Positions 27,760-37,707 are shown, counted from the stretch's first letter. The stretch: DNA of 64,000 bases from Methylophaga sp. 41_12_T18 (GCA_002163115.1 MAAI01000030.1:1-64000); one strand, 5' to 3'. Made by a program: numbers and translations. Notes: generated by a model from the sequence alone, not told the origin.

Positions 27760-28962
27760 ATGGATTATGATTTAATCATTGTGGGTGGCGGCATGGTCGG
27801 AGCAAGCCTTGCCATGGCGCTAGCTAATAGCTCTAAACGCATTGCCATTATTGAAGCGGTTTCACCACAAGCCGCCCAACAACCCAGCTATGATGATCGT
27901 GGTATCGCCTTATCTTATGGTTCACAACGTATTTTTGAAGCTCTGGGTTTGTGGAATGCCCTAGCACCATTCAGTACCGCCATTACAGATATTCATGTTT
28001 CAGACCGAGGTCACTTTGGTGTGACTCGTTTATCAGCCAAGGATGAACATGTACCCGCCTTAGGACAAGTGATTACGGCAAAAGCGATGGGCTACGTTCT
28101 TAATCAAGCCATCGCCAAACAAAACAACTTGGAGTTGATTTGCCCTGCATCGGTCACCAAACTACAACAGCATGCTGATCATGTTGAGTTGCAACTTAAT
28201 GATCAACGAACCATTACCAGTCAACTTGTTGTTGCAGCTGACGGTGGTCAATCTACGATACGCAAGCTACTTAACTTAGGTGCCTTACAGCACGATTATC
28301 AGCAAACGGCTATCACCGCTAACATCAGTACTGAGCGTGCTCACAATAACCAAGCTTTCGAACGATTTACTGATACAGGCCCAATAGCCTTATTACCGAT
28401 GACAGATAACCGTTGTAGCCTTGTTTGGACGGTGAAGTCAGGCCATGAAGCAGAGTTAATTAACTTGCCTGAACAAGATTTTCTAGCACAGCTCCAAGAT
28501 CGCTTTGGTTACCGACTTGGTAAATTAATACAGGTAGGTGAACGTCATAGTTACCCACTGCGTTTAATTCAAGCAGATCAACCAATACAACATCGCATTG
28601 TGCTTATTGGCAATGCAGCACATAGTTTGCACCCTATTGCCGGACAAGGCTTTAACTTAGGCTTGCGAGATGTAGCCGTTTTAGCAGATGTTTTATCCAC
28701 CAGCGATAGTGATGTTGATCTAGGCGATGCTCGATTGTTATCGAGTTACAAATCTTGGCGTTTATCAGATCAAGATTCAACTATTACAGCAACCAATAAC
28801 TTGGTGACTCTTTTTAGTAACGACAATCCTATTCTAGGCCACCTTCGAGGCGCTGGTTTAAGCCTAACGGACTCATTCCCCCCTCTCAAACATTGGTTGG
28901 CTAAAAAAAGCATGGGCTTAAATGATAAACAACCACGCTTAAGTAGAGGTTTATCATTATGA
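27760..28962 (+). CDS. ubiH: 2-polyprenyl-6-methoxyphenol hydroxylase (ubiquinone synthesis)
   Basis: A 400-residue FAD monooxygenase adding the C1 hydroxyl in ubiquinone synthesis. It has the FAD-binding IIVGGGMVGASLA at the N-terminus, a YDDRGIALSYGS segment, and LIGNAAHSLHPIAGQGFNLGLRD near residue 290. The Asn in GNAAH, instead of the usual Asp, is a trait of UbiH against its paralogues and supports this assignment. I prefer ATG 27760, since TAGGA lies seven bases before it; an ATG two codons earlier abuts the same TAGGA. It overlaps ubiI by four bases. Confidence 0.93.
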   Translation: MDYDLIIVGGGMVGASLAMALANSSKRIAIIEAVSPQAAQQPSYDDRGIALSYGSQRIFEALGLWNALAPFSTAITDIHVSDRGHFGVTRLSAKDEHVPALGQVITAKAMGYVLNQAIAKQNNLELICPASVTKLQQHADHVELQLNDQRTITSQLVVAADGGQSTIRKLLNLGALQHDYQQTAITANISTERAHNNQAFERFTDTGPIALLPMTDNRCSLVWTVKSGHEAELINLPEQDFLAQLQDRFGYRLGKLIQVGERHSYPLRLIQADQPIQHRIVLIGNAAHSLHPIAGQGFNLGLRDVAVLADVLSTSDSDVDLGDARLLSSYKSWRLSDQDSTITATNNLVTLFSNDNPILGHLRGAGLSLTDSFPPLKHWLAKKSMGLNDKQPRLSRGLSL

Positions 28963-30164
28963 ATCAACATTACGATGTCATTGTTGTTGGTGGCGGCATG
29001 GTCGGCTCAACACTGGCTGTCGCACTCAGCCAGCAACCGTCATTAAATATCGCACTCGTAGAGGCCCACCTTCCTACAACGATGGCTAATGATGACAAAC
29101 CCGAGTTAAGAGTAAGTGCTATCAGTCATGCCAGTGAAGCATTATTTAAAAACTTAGCCATCTGGCCATTATTGCAATCACAACGCATTAGTACTTTTTC
29201 TGACATGAAAGTATGGGAAACTCAATCCAGTTTATTGCACTTTGACGCTGCTGAAATAGGCGAAGCTAACCTAGGTCGAATTGTAGAAAATAAAAACATT
29301 CAACTCGCTTGCCTTGAACGCTGCCAACAGCAAACTAATATCGATGTCTTGTCGCCAGCAAAACCAGTTTCACTCGAACAACAAACATTAATACTTGAAG
29401 ATGGTCGAACCTTAACCGCAGACTTAATTGTCGGTGCAGATGGTGCTCAGTCACTACTGCGCGATTGGAAAGCAATCAACACTCATGGTTGGGACTATCA
29501 ACAGTCGGCCATTGTTTGCACCGTAAAAACAGCAAAGTCACATCAATACACAGCATGGCAACGCTTCTTACCAGAAGGCCCATTAGCATTTTTACCTTTA
29601 GCTGATGAACATCAGTGTTCCATTGTTTGGTCAAATAGCAGTGAAGAAGCTGAATTATTACTCGCCTTAGATGATGAGGATTTCAAATCAATTTTAGCCA
29701 AAGTATTTGAACACACACTAGGTGAAGTAATCGAAGTCAGTGAGCGAGCAAGTTTCCCACTTAAACTGCGTCATGCCGATCACTATATCGATGAAGGATT
29801 TGCCTTAGTCGGCGATGCAGCACATACCATCCATCCCTTAGCTGGCCAAGGTGTCAACATCGGCCTATTAGATGCAGCAACATTAGCAGAGACGGTTATA
29901 TCAGCCCATCAACAAGGTCGACATATTGGTAGTATGCATACACTTAGAAAATACCAGCGTCGCAGAAAAGCTGACAATATGATGATGCAATTGAGTATGG
30001 ATGCATTTAAACGAATTTTTGGTTCTGATATTGCACCTATCCGCTGGGCACGTCAGTTCGGCTTGAAAATAGTTAACCAAAACAGTTTACTGAAAAACTT
30101 CTTTATACAACAATCAGCTGGTCACCGGTTTGCTAATCCAGAGCTAACAAAAACGAAATTGTAA
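28959..30164 (+). CDS. ubiI: 2-polyprenylphenol 5-hydroxylase (UbiI/VisC)
   Basis: A 401-residue FAD monooxygenase, paralogue of the preceding gene: IVVGGGMVGSTLA at the N-terminus, LRVSAISHASEALF, the ADGAQS motif, and LVGDAAHTIHPLAGQGVNIGLLD, which keeps the usual Asp. UbiI performs the C5 hydroxylation of the ubiquinone head group. It starts inside the ubiH stop (ATGA), so synthesis is coupled. No terminator is evident after it; the next gene is convergent. Confidence 0.92.
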   Translation: MNQHYDVIVVGGGMVGSTLAVALSQQPSLNIALVEAHLPTTMANDDKPELRVSAISHASEALFKNLAIWPLLQSQRISTFSDMKVWETQSSLLHFDAAEIGEANLGRIVENKNIQLACLERCQQQTNIDVLSPAKPVSLEQQTLILEDGRTLTADLIVGADGAQSLLRDWKAINTHGWDYQQSAIVCTVKTAKSHQYTAWQRFLPEGPLAFLPLADEHQCSIVWSNSSEEAELLLALDDEDFKSILAKVFEHTLGEVIEVSERASFPLKLRHADHYIDEGFALVGDAAHTIHPLAGQGVNIGLLDAATLAETVISAHQQGRHIGSMHTLRKYQRRRKADNMMMQLSMDAFKRIFGSDIAPIRWARQFGLKIVNQNSLLKNFFIQQSAGHRFANPELTKTKL

Positions 30165-30210
30165 ACAACAATCAACTAAAATAAATCGCCGTTCACCGTG
30201 TCATCGTCAA

Positions 30211-30405
30211 TCAATGACTATCTTGTTCAAACTGTTGTTTTTTCTGTAGAGCAGCGTCATTGATTAACTTTTCAATGCCTTTCGCCTCGTCAATCATATC
30301 AGTCTGCTCTTGCCAAACATGACTGTCTTCCACTTTTTGGGTTTCATCTGAGCAAGCTGAGACACAACATGTCAGCACAGCAATTAAACATAAGTATTTC
30401 GTCAT
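30211..30405 (-). CDS. Small lipoprotein
   Basis: 64 residues. The signal peptide ends in the lipobox VSAC, with the lipidated Cys at residue 18, followed by a short charged, helical tail rich in Glu/Asp/Gln/Lys. An Asp at the +2/+3 positions (C-S-D) does not give a clear sorting signal. No domain is recognised. It is convergent with ubiI and separated from the upstream VPLPA-CTERM gene by a strong terminator. Confidence 0.7.
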   Translation of the reverse strand: MTKYLCLIAVLTCCVSACSDETQKVEDSHVWQEQTDMIDEAKGIEKLINDAALQKKQQFEQDSH

Positions 30406-30462
30406 TATAACTTCCTACTCTTTAGTTAAAGTCAGAGTTAGTATAGTCCTAAATTCAGACAT

Positions 30463-30491
30463 AAAAAAAGCAGCCTAGGCTGCTTTTTTTT
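30463..30491. terminator. Bidirectional rho-independent terminator
   Basis: AGCAGCC-TA-GGCTGCT is flanked by A-runs on the left and T-runs on the right, giving a classic terminator on both strands. On the minus strand it ends the VPLPA-CTERM gene whose stop is at 30511. Confidence 0.9.
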
Positions 30492-30510
30492 GAAACTATC
30501 GTGATTCGCT

Positions 30511-31320
30511 TTAAGCTTGTTTAATATTACGTCTACGTAAGCCCATAAAACCAACTAAAGCAGGTGTTAACAACCACAGTGCTGCTGGTACTGGTACAGC
30601 GGCTACATCGGCAGTAACGTAAGCTTCGTCATTTACACATGCCATCGTTATATAAGTACTAAGTCTACCGCCTTCACCTTCACTAGGGTCAAAAATACTA
30701 AGAAGGCTTAAATCAAAACCACCTTCCAAGACATTATTATCACCACCGTTATTACTCCAACTACCTTGAAAAGTAGCTAATACATCATTGCCCTTCATTT
30801 TATATGTTTCAGTAACATGCTTTGGAGCATAGTCATTGTCATAAATGTTTGCGCCTTCCCACTCATCACCCTGCAACAAAGAAAAGTTGGCAATATCGCC
30901 AACGATGCTATCTAAACGAATAGCATATTGAAATCCTGATGAATCGGTTGTTGGGTTGGTTGCAGCAACGCCAAAGTCTGTAACAGCAATAGCAATATCA
31001 CTTAGAAAGATAGGATTTCCTCTTCCTGAACCTGTTTGTCCACCATCTAATATTTCGCCACCAATCAAACCAAATTGAAATTGGCCACCGACAATACTCG
31101 TACCTAGGTAGTTAATATCCCAGCGGTCACCACCACTTGCATCGTTATATTCTTGAAAGTCATTACTTCTATCAAAGGTAGTCCATTTACTTGAACCTTC
31201 AGCGCCTTCAGTATCCCACTGATATTCTGAAGTTGAAATACTGCCATCTACGGTTGCAGCTTGAGCAAAAAATGGCGTCAAACTGAATAACAATGTCGAT
31301 ATTAAAGCTAATGATTTCAC
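30511..31320 (-). CDS. VPLPA/PEP-CTERM sorting-domain secreted protein
   Basis: 269 residues. The start was moved to GTG 31320, because GGGGATA lies eight bases upstream and the product then begins with a normal signal peptide ending in FFAQA. The mature part (WDTEGAEGSSKWTTFDRS, FQFGLIGGEILDGG, DIAIAVTDFG) looks like a beta-sandwich of secreted PEP-CTERM proteins. The C-terminus has the VPVPAALWLLTPALVGFMG segment plus the basic RRRNIKQA tail recognised by exosortase. The tail is near-identical to that of the protein at 7992-8546 (LWLLTPALVGFMG against VWLFTPALVGLLG). Function unknown; surface or matrix role inferred. Confidence 0.85.
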   Translation of the reverse strand: MKSLALISTLLFSLTPFFAQAATVDGSISTSEYQWDTEGAEGSSKWTTFDRSNDFQEYNDASGGDRWDINYLGTSIVGGQFQFGLIGGEILDGGQTGSGRGNPIFLSDIAIAVTDFGVAATNPTTDSSGFQYAIRLDSIVGDIANFSLLQGDEWEGANIYDNDYAPKHVTETYKMKGNDVLATFQGSWSNNGGDNNVLEGGFDLSLLSIFDPSEGEGGRLSTYITMACVNDEAYVTADVAAVPVPAALWLLTPALVGFMGLRRRNIKQA

Positions 31321-31442
31321 TACGAATATCCCCGAACAATTTATGAATGTTGGGCGCAGTTTAATGGCTTGCAATAACCTCGTATATTGTACCTTGGTAC
31401 AAGGTGACTGAATTAACTACTAATTTTAACAAAAACACCAAT

Positions 31443-32159
31443 TTAAATTGGTATAAAAACAAGTGATGCAGCCTTAACTACCACCGTTTTTATCAACCTT
31501 CCTGTTTTATGGGAGACAATTGTTGCCAAGTTGTCTTGCGTTGCAATCATTTGGCCAAAAAGACGTTGATAACTCAAATTGCGACGTTCATTTTCTAAGC
31601 TATCACTCAATAAATAATGTTGGCCATGCTCATTTTTACTTTCCGCGAGTAGCCATGCAGCAACTTCAATATTGCGTGCACTATTATAAAGTTTCTGTTG
31701 GTCTATGCTGGTTAGGTAATAAAACTCAGTATGATTATCATAAGATGCCATTAACATTTTTCGTAAACCAACAATAAAAGCTAAAATACGATCTTGGCCT
31801 TTGAACTCTGGTTTAAGTGCAGCACTTACCAAATCAGTAGCTGAAATATCTCGCCATTGAGAATACTCATAATCATGTGCTTTCGAAAAAACGAGCTCAA
31901 CGCTGTCGTCTATCGTTCTAAATTGCTTATCATGACGAATTGAAGGATTACGTTTATAGAGTTTAGTCATTAAACGTTTTAAGTGATTCATCACGATGTG
32001 TTGATGTATTTCAACATCTTCATCAATACCGCTTTTTGCTAACCGATAGATGCCGGCACTATTAGGATCTGAGGCGACTACTTTGGTTGGTGATGATGAA
32101 TGGGTGCAGGCAGTTAAATTAAAACAAAATAAAACAACAATAAATTTAAACAATCTCAT
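31443..32159 (-). CDS. Uncharacterised lipoprotein, third gene of the rhlB operon
   Basis: 238 residues from ATG 32159, where the signal peptide MRLFKFIVVLFCFNLTAC ends in a lipobox with Cys18. The mature protein is helical and polar (HIVMNHLKRLMTKLYKRNPS, DRILAFIVGLRKMLMASYDN) and ends in a hydrophobic stretch, VVVKAASLVFIPI. No known domain is evident. Its start codon overlaps the end of the upstream 109-residue gene by 14 bases, which indicates translational coupling. An envelope role is all that can be said. Confidence 0.75.
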   Translation of the reverse strand: MRLFKFIVVLFCFNLTACTHSSSPTKVVASDPNSAGIYRLAKSGIDEDVEIHQHIVMNHLKRLMTKLYKRNPSIRHDKQFRTIDDSVELVFSKAHDYEYSQWRDISATDLVSAALKPEFKGQDRILAFIVGLRKMLMASYDNHTEFYYLTSIDQQKLYNSARNIEVAAWLLAESKNEHGQHYLLSDSLENERRNLSYQRLFGQMIATQDNLATIVSHKTGRLIKTVVVKAASLVFIPI

Positions 32160-32475
32160 CAACCAACCTTTGACTCGACTCGATACTAGGCTGTGCCACT
32201 TGAAGATATTGCTGAACACCATAAGGTAATGATGGTGGCGCAGAGCTAGCTTCGCCGTTATCTATGCTAGCAAAGGTGCGTACAAACCGTGCTTGTTGCT
32301 GTGAATCGGTACTTTCAACAGGATTAACGACGGTTGTAGCACTAACCGCTGAAATTGTCTTAGAAAAATCAACTTCAGCTGTTGCTTCAATGACAACTGG
32401 TGGTCGCGCTTTATCCTCAAGAGCAGGAGCTTTTGAATATGGATTTTGCGTTAAAATGCCACCATTAATTTGCAT
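32146..32475 (-). CDS. Hypothetical protein, second gene of the rhlB operon
   Basis: 109 residues, without a signal peptide or membrane segment. The middle is low in complexity (TAEVDFSKTISAVSATTVVNPVEST) and probably disordered; the end (SLPYGVQQYLQVAQPSIESSQRLVDEIV) looks helical. Its ATG follows the rhlB stop TAG directly, without a spacer base, and its own end overlaps the lipoprotein gene. The tight packing argues that it is a real, coupled gene. No family recognised. Confidence 0.65.
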   Translation of the reverse strand: MQINGGILTQNPYSKAPALEDKARPPVVIEATAEVDFSKTISAVSATTVVNPVESTDSQQQARFVRTFASIDNGEASSAPPSLPYGVQQYLQVAQPSIESSQRLVDEIV

Positions 32476-33780
32476 CTAGCTCACTTTTTCGACTTTTTTG
32501 CTAGTTGCAGGTTTATGTCTAGGTTGATGTGAACGTTTTCTTTTATCACCATCACCATGTTTTTTTCGGTGCTGGACAGGTCGCCTTTCACTCTTCTTCG
32601 CCGGCAACGGTTCTATTAAGTTTTCGTCTGATGTCGCAGTAACAGGTAATTTATGCTTTATATACTGCTCAATATCAGGCAATGAAAAAGCATAATCTTC
32701 GCATGCAAAACTGACTGCAACCCCACTAGCACCTGCTCGAGCAGTACGGCCTATACGATGTACATAATCTTCCGCATCTTGTGGTAAATCATAGTTAAAG
32801 ACATGACTGACTTCGGGAATATGTAAACCACGTGCCGCCACATCAGTTGCCACCAAAAATGGAAAGTCGCCATCTTGAAAATGTTTTAACAAACTTTCGC
32901 GTTTTTTCTGTGGTACATCTCCCGACAATAATGCCGATTTATGGCCATTACCTTCTAAGAAGCCCCAAACACGATCTGCAACATTTTTGGTATTAACAAA
33001 TACGATGCCTCGCGCTGGTTTTAAGCGGGCAATTATTGCTAATAACAACGGTATTTTTTCTTCATTAGCTGGGTAATAAACACTTTCCTCAATGCGATCG
33101 CCCATTACCTTTTCAGGTTCAACTTGTACTTTTTCTGGGTTATTCATGTGCTCATAGGCAAGCTCAGTGACTTTGTAACTCAAGGTTGCTGAAAACAACA
33201 TACCTAACCGCGCTTCAGGTTTCGGTATGCGGCGCATGAAATAACGCACATCTTTAATAAAGCCCAGATCAAACATGCGATCAGCCTCATCTAAGACTAC
33301 CGCCTGAATTTGTCGTAAATTAAAGACGTGTTGCTTTTGATAATCTAATAAGCGACCAGGGGTACCAATTAAGATATCGACACCCGCAACAATATTATCT
33401 CGCTGCTTATCATAATCTTTACCACCATGAGCAACCACAATGCGCAATTTAGCGTGACTATTTAATAGGATCGCATCTTTAGCGATCTGAATGGCCAATT
33501 CCCGAGTCGGCGCTAAAATCAGTGCGCGAGGTTGTTTGCCATCCCAATTTTCAGCTGGTTTTTCAGTTAACAATCGCTGAAAAGTTGCCAATAGAAATGC
33601 GATAGTTTTTCCGGTTCCGGTTTGCGCCTGGCCCGCGACATCCTGCCCTGATAGCAAGACAGGTAAAGCTTGTGCTTGAATAGGCGTACAGAATTCAAAT
33701 CCCGCATCACGTAGACCATTAAGTAGATCTTCATGCAAAGGTAATGTCGAAAAAGCTTGTTCGGTTAAATGTGCGCTCAT
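32476..33780 (-). CDS. rhlB: DEAD-box RNA helicase RhlB
   Basis: 434 residues. Motifs in order: the Q-motif F[12 protein letters not shown], Walker [33 protein letters not shown], then [12 protein letters not shown] and [10 protein letters not shown]. The C-terminal 60 residues are strongly basic and likely bind RNA. In E. coli RhlB works with RNase E in the degradosome. Placement divergent from trxA is the conserved rhlB/trxA arrangement and supports the name over other DEAD paralogues; a second DEAD-box gene is at 44787. Confidence 0.92.
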   Translation of the reverse strand: MSAHLTEQAFSTLPLHEDLLNGLRDAGFEFCTPIQAQALPVLLSGQDVAGQAQTGTGKTIAFLLATFQRLLTEKPAENWDGKQPRALILAPTRELAIQIAKDAILLNSHAKLRIVVAHGGKDYDKQRDNIVAGVDILIGTPGRLLDYQKQHVFNLRQIQAVVLDEADRMFDLGFIKDVRYFMRRIPKPEARLGMLFSATLSYKVTELAYEHMNNPEKVQVEPEKVMGDRIEESVYYPANEEKIPLLLAIIARLKPARGIVFVNTKNVADRVWGFLEGNGHKSALLSGDVPQKKRESLLKHFQDGDFPFLVATDVAARGLHIPEVSHVFNYDLPQDAEDYVHRIGRTARAGASGVAVSFACEDYAFSLPDIEQYIKHKLPVTATSDENLIEPLPAKKSERRPVQHRKKHGDGDKRKRSHQPRHKPATSKKVEKVS

Positions 33781-33883
33781 AGAAATACTTGCATTACCTT
33801 TAATGATAGGAAAAAATGTCGGTTAATATCGGATTAAGTTGAGTATAGCGTTCCGATACTTTATATACCACTGGAGAAAAAAC

Positions 33884-34210
33884 ATGAGTGAAAATGTCAC
33901 CAATGTGACTGATGGCGATTTTGATAGCCTAGTACTACAGTCTGACTTACCTGTTTTAGTCGATTACTGGGCAGAATGGTGTGGTCCTTGCAAAATGATT
34001 GCCCCAATTCTAGAAGAGATTGGCGAAGAATATGCTGGCAAAATAACTGTCTGCAAGCTGAATATCGATGAAAACTCAGAAACACCGCCTCGTTACGGCA
34101 TTCGTGGTATCCCAACTTTAATGTTATTCAAAGATGGTGAAATTGAAGCGACTAAAGTAGGCGCATTAACTAAATCACAATTGACTGCATTTTTAGATAG
34201 TAATATCTAA
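33884..34210 (+). CDS. trxA: Thioredoxin 1
   Basis: 108 residues, cytoplasmic disulfide reductase with the active site WCGPCK. The buried Asp ([13 protein letters not shown]) and cis-Pro loop ([11 protein letters not shown]) are present. I chose ATG 33884, preceded by GGAGAAAAAAC, which gives the normal thioredoxin length; the in-frame extension upstream is not part of the family. It is divergent from rhlB. A strong terminator follows, so it is monocistronic; rho, the usual next gene in enterics, is not here. Confidence 0.97.
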   Translation: MSENVTNVTDGDFDSLVLQSDLPVLVDYWAEWCGPCKMIAPILEEIGEEYAGKITVCKLNIDENSETPPRYGIRGIPTLMLFKDGEIEATKVGALTKSQLTAFLDSNI

Positions 34211-34222
34211 ATTTGAAAGTTA

Positions 34223-34257
34223 GCTCCCTCCACATCTAATGTGGAGGGAGCATTTTT
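34223..34257 (+). terminator. Rho-independent terminator of trxA
   Basis: GCTCCCTCCACAT (34223-34235) pairs perfectly with ATGTGGAGGGAGC (34239-34251) around a three-base loop, followed by a T-run at 34253-34257. Confidence 0.93.
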
Positions 34258-34411
34258 CAACACCGCTTTCTGCGGCCTCCTCATTCAGATACTGCAAACA
34301 GTGCTCTGTTATCTGATATGAAGTCACCTTCATTCATATTCACTTTGCATTCCCAGCAATTAAAATGAAGAGTCCGACTGTAATAAAGCAATAACATGGC
34401 TTCCCCCCTAG

Positions 34412-36580
34412 ATGGATGTTTCCGAATTACTTAACGATCTAAATAAACCGCAACGAGAAGCTGTTGCTGCACCCTTGGGCCATACTCGTATTCTAGCGGG
34501 AGCTGGCAGTGGTAAAACACGCGTATTAGTCCATCGTATCGCTTGGCTTATTCAGGCCGAAAATTGTTCACCCGCAAACATCCTAGCCGTTACTTTCACC
34601 AATAAAGCAGCCGCAGAAATGCGTGCTCGAATTGAAGACGTTCTTGGCTACCCAGCAGGTGGCATGTGGGTCGGCACCTTTCATGGTTTAGCACATCGTC
34701 TATTACGATCTCACTGGAAAGATGTTGATCTGCCGCAAAGTTTCCAAATTTTAGACAGTGACGATCAGCTACGTATGCTGAAGCGTATTATTCGAGGCAT
34801 GGAACTTGATGAAGCACAATGGCCTGCCAAGCAAGCTCAATGGTTTATCAATGGCCAAAAAGATGAAGGCTTACGTGCCGAACATATCCAGGCGGGTAAT
34901 GACCCACACTCACAAAAAATGTTGGCCATCTACCAAGCCTATGAACAATCCTGCCAACGTGCCGGTGTGATCGATTTTGGTGAAATATTATTACGAAGTC
35001 ATGAGCTATGGCTAAAGCGCCCCGATATTCTGGCTACTTATCAGCAACGCTTTCAACATATTTTAGTCGATGAGTTTCAAGATACCAATACCATTCAATA
35101 TGCGTGGATTCGGTTACTCGCTGGTGATAAAAGCCATTTATTTATCGTCGGAGATGATGACCAATCAATTTATGGTTGGCGTGGTGCTAAGATTGAAAAC
35201 ATTCAAAAATTCCACCAAGACTATACTGATGCCACCTCTATTCGCTTAGAACAAAATTACCGTTCTACCGGCCATATTCTTGCTGCTGCTAATGCAGTTA
35301 TCGCTAACAATAGCGATCGCTTAGGCAAAGAATTATGGACTGAAGATGATGACGGCGATCTTATCCAGCTCTATCAAGCCTATAACGAACGGGATGAAGC
35401 CAGTTATGTTGTAGAACAGATCCGTCAAAGTGTCACTAAAGGCGGTAAACGTGCCGACAATGCCATTTTATATCGCTCTAACGCACAGTCTCGGATTATT
35501 GAAGAAGCATTAGTACAAGCCAATATGCCCTACCGTGTTTATGGTGGTTTACGTTTCTTCGAGCGTGCTGAAATCAAAGACGTTTTATCTTATTTAAGAT
35601 TAGTGGCGAACCGTAACGATGACGCTGCATTTGAGCGCGTTGTAAATACACCAACCCGAGGTATTGGCGCGGCAACCTTAACTCAATTACGCCAATATGC
35701 TCGTGAACAAAACTTAACCATGTGGCAGTCGGCAGTTGAATTAATCAATGCTAAGTTTTTTACTGCTCGTGCCAGTAATGCACTGACCGGCTTCCTGACT
35801 TTAATTGATTCCTTAACTCCAGAAGATGCTGATCTGCCTCTGCATGAACTCACCACTCTGGTTATTGATGAAAGTACCTTACGAGCTCACTTTGCAAAAG
35901 ATAAAACGGAGAAAGGTCAGGGCCGCATAGAAAATCTAGATGAACTTATCAATGCTACTCGTCAGTTTGAGCTACCAGAAGACATTGAAGAAATGCCATT
36001 GCTAGATGCCTTCTTATCCCATGCCGCATTAGAGGCGGGTGAAAACCAAGCTGATCAATGGGAAGACTGTGTACAGCTGATGACGCTACATTCAGCTAAA
36101 GGTTTGGAGTTTCCAGCGGTATTTATGGTGGGGATGGAAGAAGGTTTATTTCCAGGCCAGAAATCCAGTGATGATCCTGCTCGCCTGGCTGAAGAACGTC
36201 GACTTTGCTATGTAGGTATGACTCGAGCTAGAAAAAATTTGTATCTGCTGTATACCGAGTCACGCTTTTTATACGGCCAAGAAATGTCACCGACACCCTC
36301 TCGATTCCTACGTGAGTTACCCAGTGAGCGAATCGAAGAAGTGCGCGCCCGTAAAAGCACGGTCAGCTCTGGCGGTTACAGCCCCATGGCGCCCAAACAT
36401 AGCAATGCAATCAATGAAACCGGCTTTAAACCCGGCCAACAAGTGCATCATCACAAATTTGGTGGTGGCGTTATTATTGATACTGAAGGTTCAGGTAAAG
36501 CGGCACGCGTACAAGTCAACTTCAAACATGCTGGTAGTAAGTGGTTAGTATTAGCCTATGCCAAACTAGAAGCACTCTAA
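34412..36580 (+). CDS. uvrD: DNA helicase II (UvrD)
   Basis: 722 residues, the normal size of UvrD. This 3'-5' helicase acts in nucleotide-excision and mismatch repair. Visible motifs are NKPQREAV, Walker A AGAGSGKT (around 29-36), TFTNKAAAEMRAR, GTFHGLAHRLLR, DEFQDTN, GDDDQSIYGWRGA, QNYRST, LMTLHSAKGLEF and VGMTRARKNLYL. The C-terminal Tudor-like end (GQQVHHHKFGGGVI) is kept. No clear LexA box is seen upstream. It heads a tightly spaced run of six genes to 40915. Confidence 0.96.
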   Translation: MDVSELLNDLNKPQREAVAAPLGHTRILAGAGSGKTRVLVHRIAWLIQAENCSPANILAVTFTNKAAAEMRARIEDVLGYPAGGMWVGTFHGLAHRLLRSHWKDVDLPQSFQILDSDDQLRMLKRIIRGMELDEAQWPAKQAQWFINGQKDEGLRAEHIQAGNDPHSQKMLAIYQAYEQSCQRAGVIDFGEILLRSHELWLKRPDILATYQQRFQHILVDEFQDTNTIQYAWIRLLAGDKSHLFIVGDDDQSIYGWRGAKIENIQKFHQDYTDATSIRLEQNYRSTGHILAAANAVIANNSDRLGKELWTEDDDGDLIQLYQAYNERDEASYVVEQIRQSVTKGGKRADNAILYRSNAQSRIIEEALVQANMPYRVYGGLRFFERAEIKDVLSYLRLVANRNDDAAFERVVNTPTRGIGAATLTQLRQYAREQNLTMWQSAVELINAKFFTARASNALTGFLTLIDSLTPEDADLPLHELTTLVIDESTLRAHFAKDKTEKGQGRIENLDELINATRQFELPEDIEEMPLLDAFLSHAALEAGENQADQWEDCVQLMTLHSAKGLEFPAVFMVGMEEGLFPGQKSSDDPARLAEERRLCYVGMTRARKNLYLLYTESRFLYGQEMSPTPSRFLRELPSERIEEVRARKSTVSSGGYSPMAPKHSNAINETGFKPGQQVHHHKFGGGVIIDTEGSGKAARVQVNFKHAGSKWLVLAYAKLEAL

Positions 36581-36595
36581 TTCAGGACATTTTAA

Positions 36596-37705
36596 ATGCT
36601 TAACTCTGCCTTATTTCGTTCAATTTTTGCCCTATTGTTACTCTCACTATTATCTGGCTGTGGTTCTTCTGATGACAACACGTCAACAGGGGCTGCCAAC
36701 CTAGTTGATAACAAAACATATCGATGGAAAATGGTCACCACTTGGCCGCCAGGTTTCCCCGTTTTACAAGAAGGTGCTGAACGCTTTGCTAAAAATGTAA
36801 ACGCGATGTCGAATGGCCGCCTTGATATCAAAGTCTATGCCGGTGGCGAATTAATCCCGCCCTTACAAACCTTTGATGCTGTATCACAAGGTACCGTTGA
36901 AATGGGTCATGGCAGTGCTTATTATTGGGCCGGAAAAGTACCTGAAGCACAGTTTTTTTCCACCGTTCCTTTTGGCATGACAGCACGAGGTATGAATGCA
37001 TGGCTCTATCACGGTGGCGGTTTAGAATTATGGCGTGAAATCTACAAACCTTTTCACGTTGTGCCTTTTCCTTTAGGTAATACCGGTGTGCAAATGGGCG
37101 GCTGGTTTAATAAAGAAATCAATTCGCTTGATGATCTTAAAGGTTTGAAAATGCGTATCCCCGGTTTAGGCGGCAAAGTGTTTGCTAAAGCCGGTGGTAA
37201 TCCAGTATTACTTGCAGGCAGTGAAGTTTATACCAGTCTAGAACGTAATATGATTGATGCAACAGAGTGGATAGGTCCTTTCCATGATCAGCGTTTAGGT
37301 CTCTATCGTGCTGCCGATCATTATTATTACCCTGGCTGGCATGAGCCAGGAACCGTATTAGAGCTGACTATTAATGAACGAGCATGGTTGAGTTTACCCG
37401 CTGATTTACAAGCTATTATTTCAAACGCAGCCCAAGCAGAAAACTTACTTATGTTTTCTGAGATGGAACAAAAAAACTTGTCTGCTTTGCATGAGCTACA
37501 GCAGCGTGACAACATACAAATTCACCGTTTCCCTGATGATGTATTAAAGAAATTGAACTCATTGACCAATGAAACCTTAAGAGAAGAAGCCGAAAAAGAT
37601 CCTAAATTCAAACGTGTTTTTGAGGCTTATCAAGCTTTCCGTCATCAAAATGATGAATGGTCAGCAATTTCTGAAAATGCTTATTTAGCCATCGAAAAGC
37701 AATAA
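36596..37705 (+). CDS. TRAP-type substrate-binding lipoprotein (DctP family)
   Basis: 369 residues. The signal peptide ends in a lipobox, LLSGC (Cys22), so the protein is lipid-anchored rather than free. The mature part has the DctP-family WKMVTTWPPGFPVLQEGAERFAK, GGELIPPLQTFDAVSQGTVEMGH and the ligand-binding Arg in LKGLKMRIPGLGGKVF; the closest group from memory is TakP, which binds 2-oxo acids as a dimer. The membrane subunits DctQ/DctM are not adjacent. It is placed 15 bases after uvrD and three bases before the next gene, so it is within an operon. Confidence 0.88.
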   Translation: MLNSALFRSIFALLLLSLLSGCGSSDDNTSTGAANLVDNKTYRWKMVTTWPPGFPVLQEGAERFAKNVNAMSNGRLDIKVYAGGELIPPLQTFDAVSQGTVEMGHGSAYYWAGKVPEAQFFSTVPFGMTARGMNAWLYHGGGLELWREIYKPFHVVPFPLGNTGVQMGGWFNKEINSLDDLKGLKMRIPGLGGKVFAKAGGNPVLLAGSEVYTSLERNMIDATEWIGPFHDQRLGLYRAADHYYYPGWHEPGTVLELTINERAWLSLPADLQAIISNAAQAENLLMFSEMEQKNLSALHELQQRDNIQIHRFPDDVLKKLNSLTNETLREEAEKDPKFKRVFEAYQAFRHQNDEWSAISENAYLAIEKQ

Positions 37706-37707
37706 TT

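Noticed and set aside
34300-34411. Possible LexA box before uvrD
   Set aside because: Several CTG and CAG words occur, but none has the CTGT-N8-ACAG spacing.
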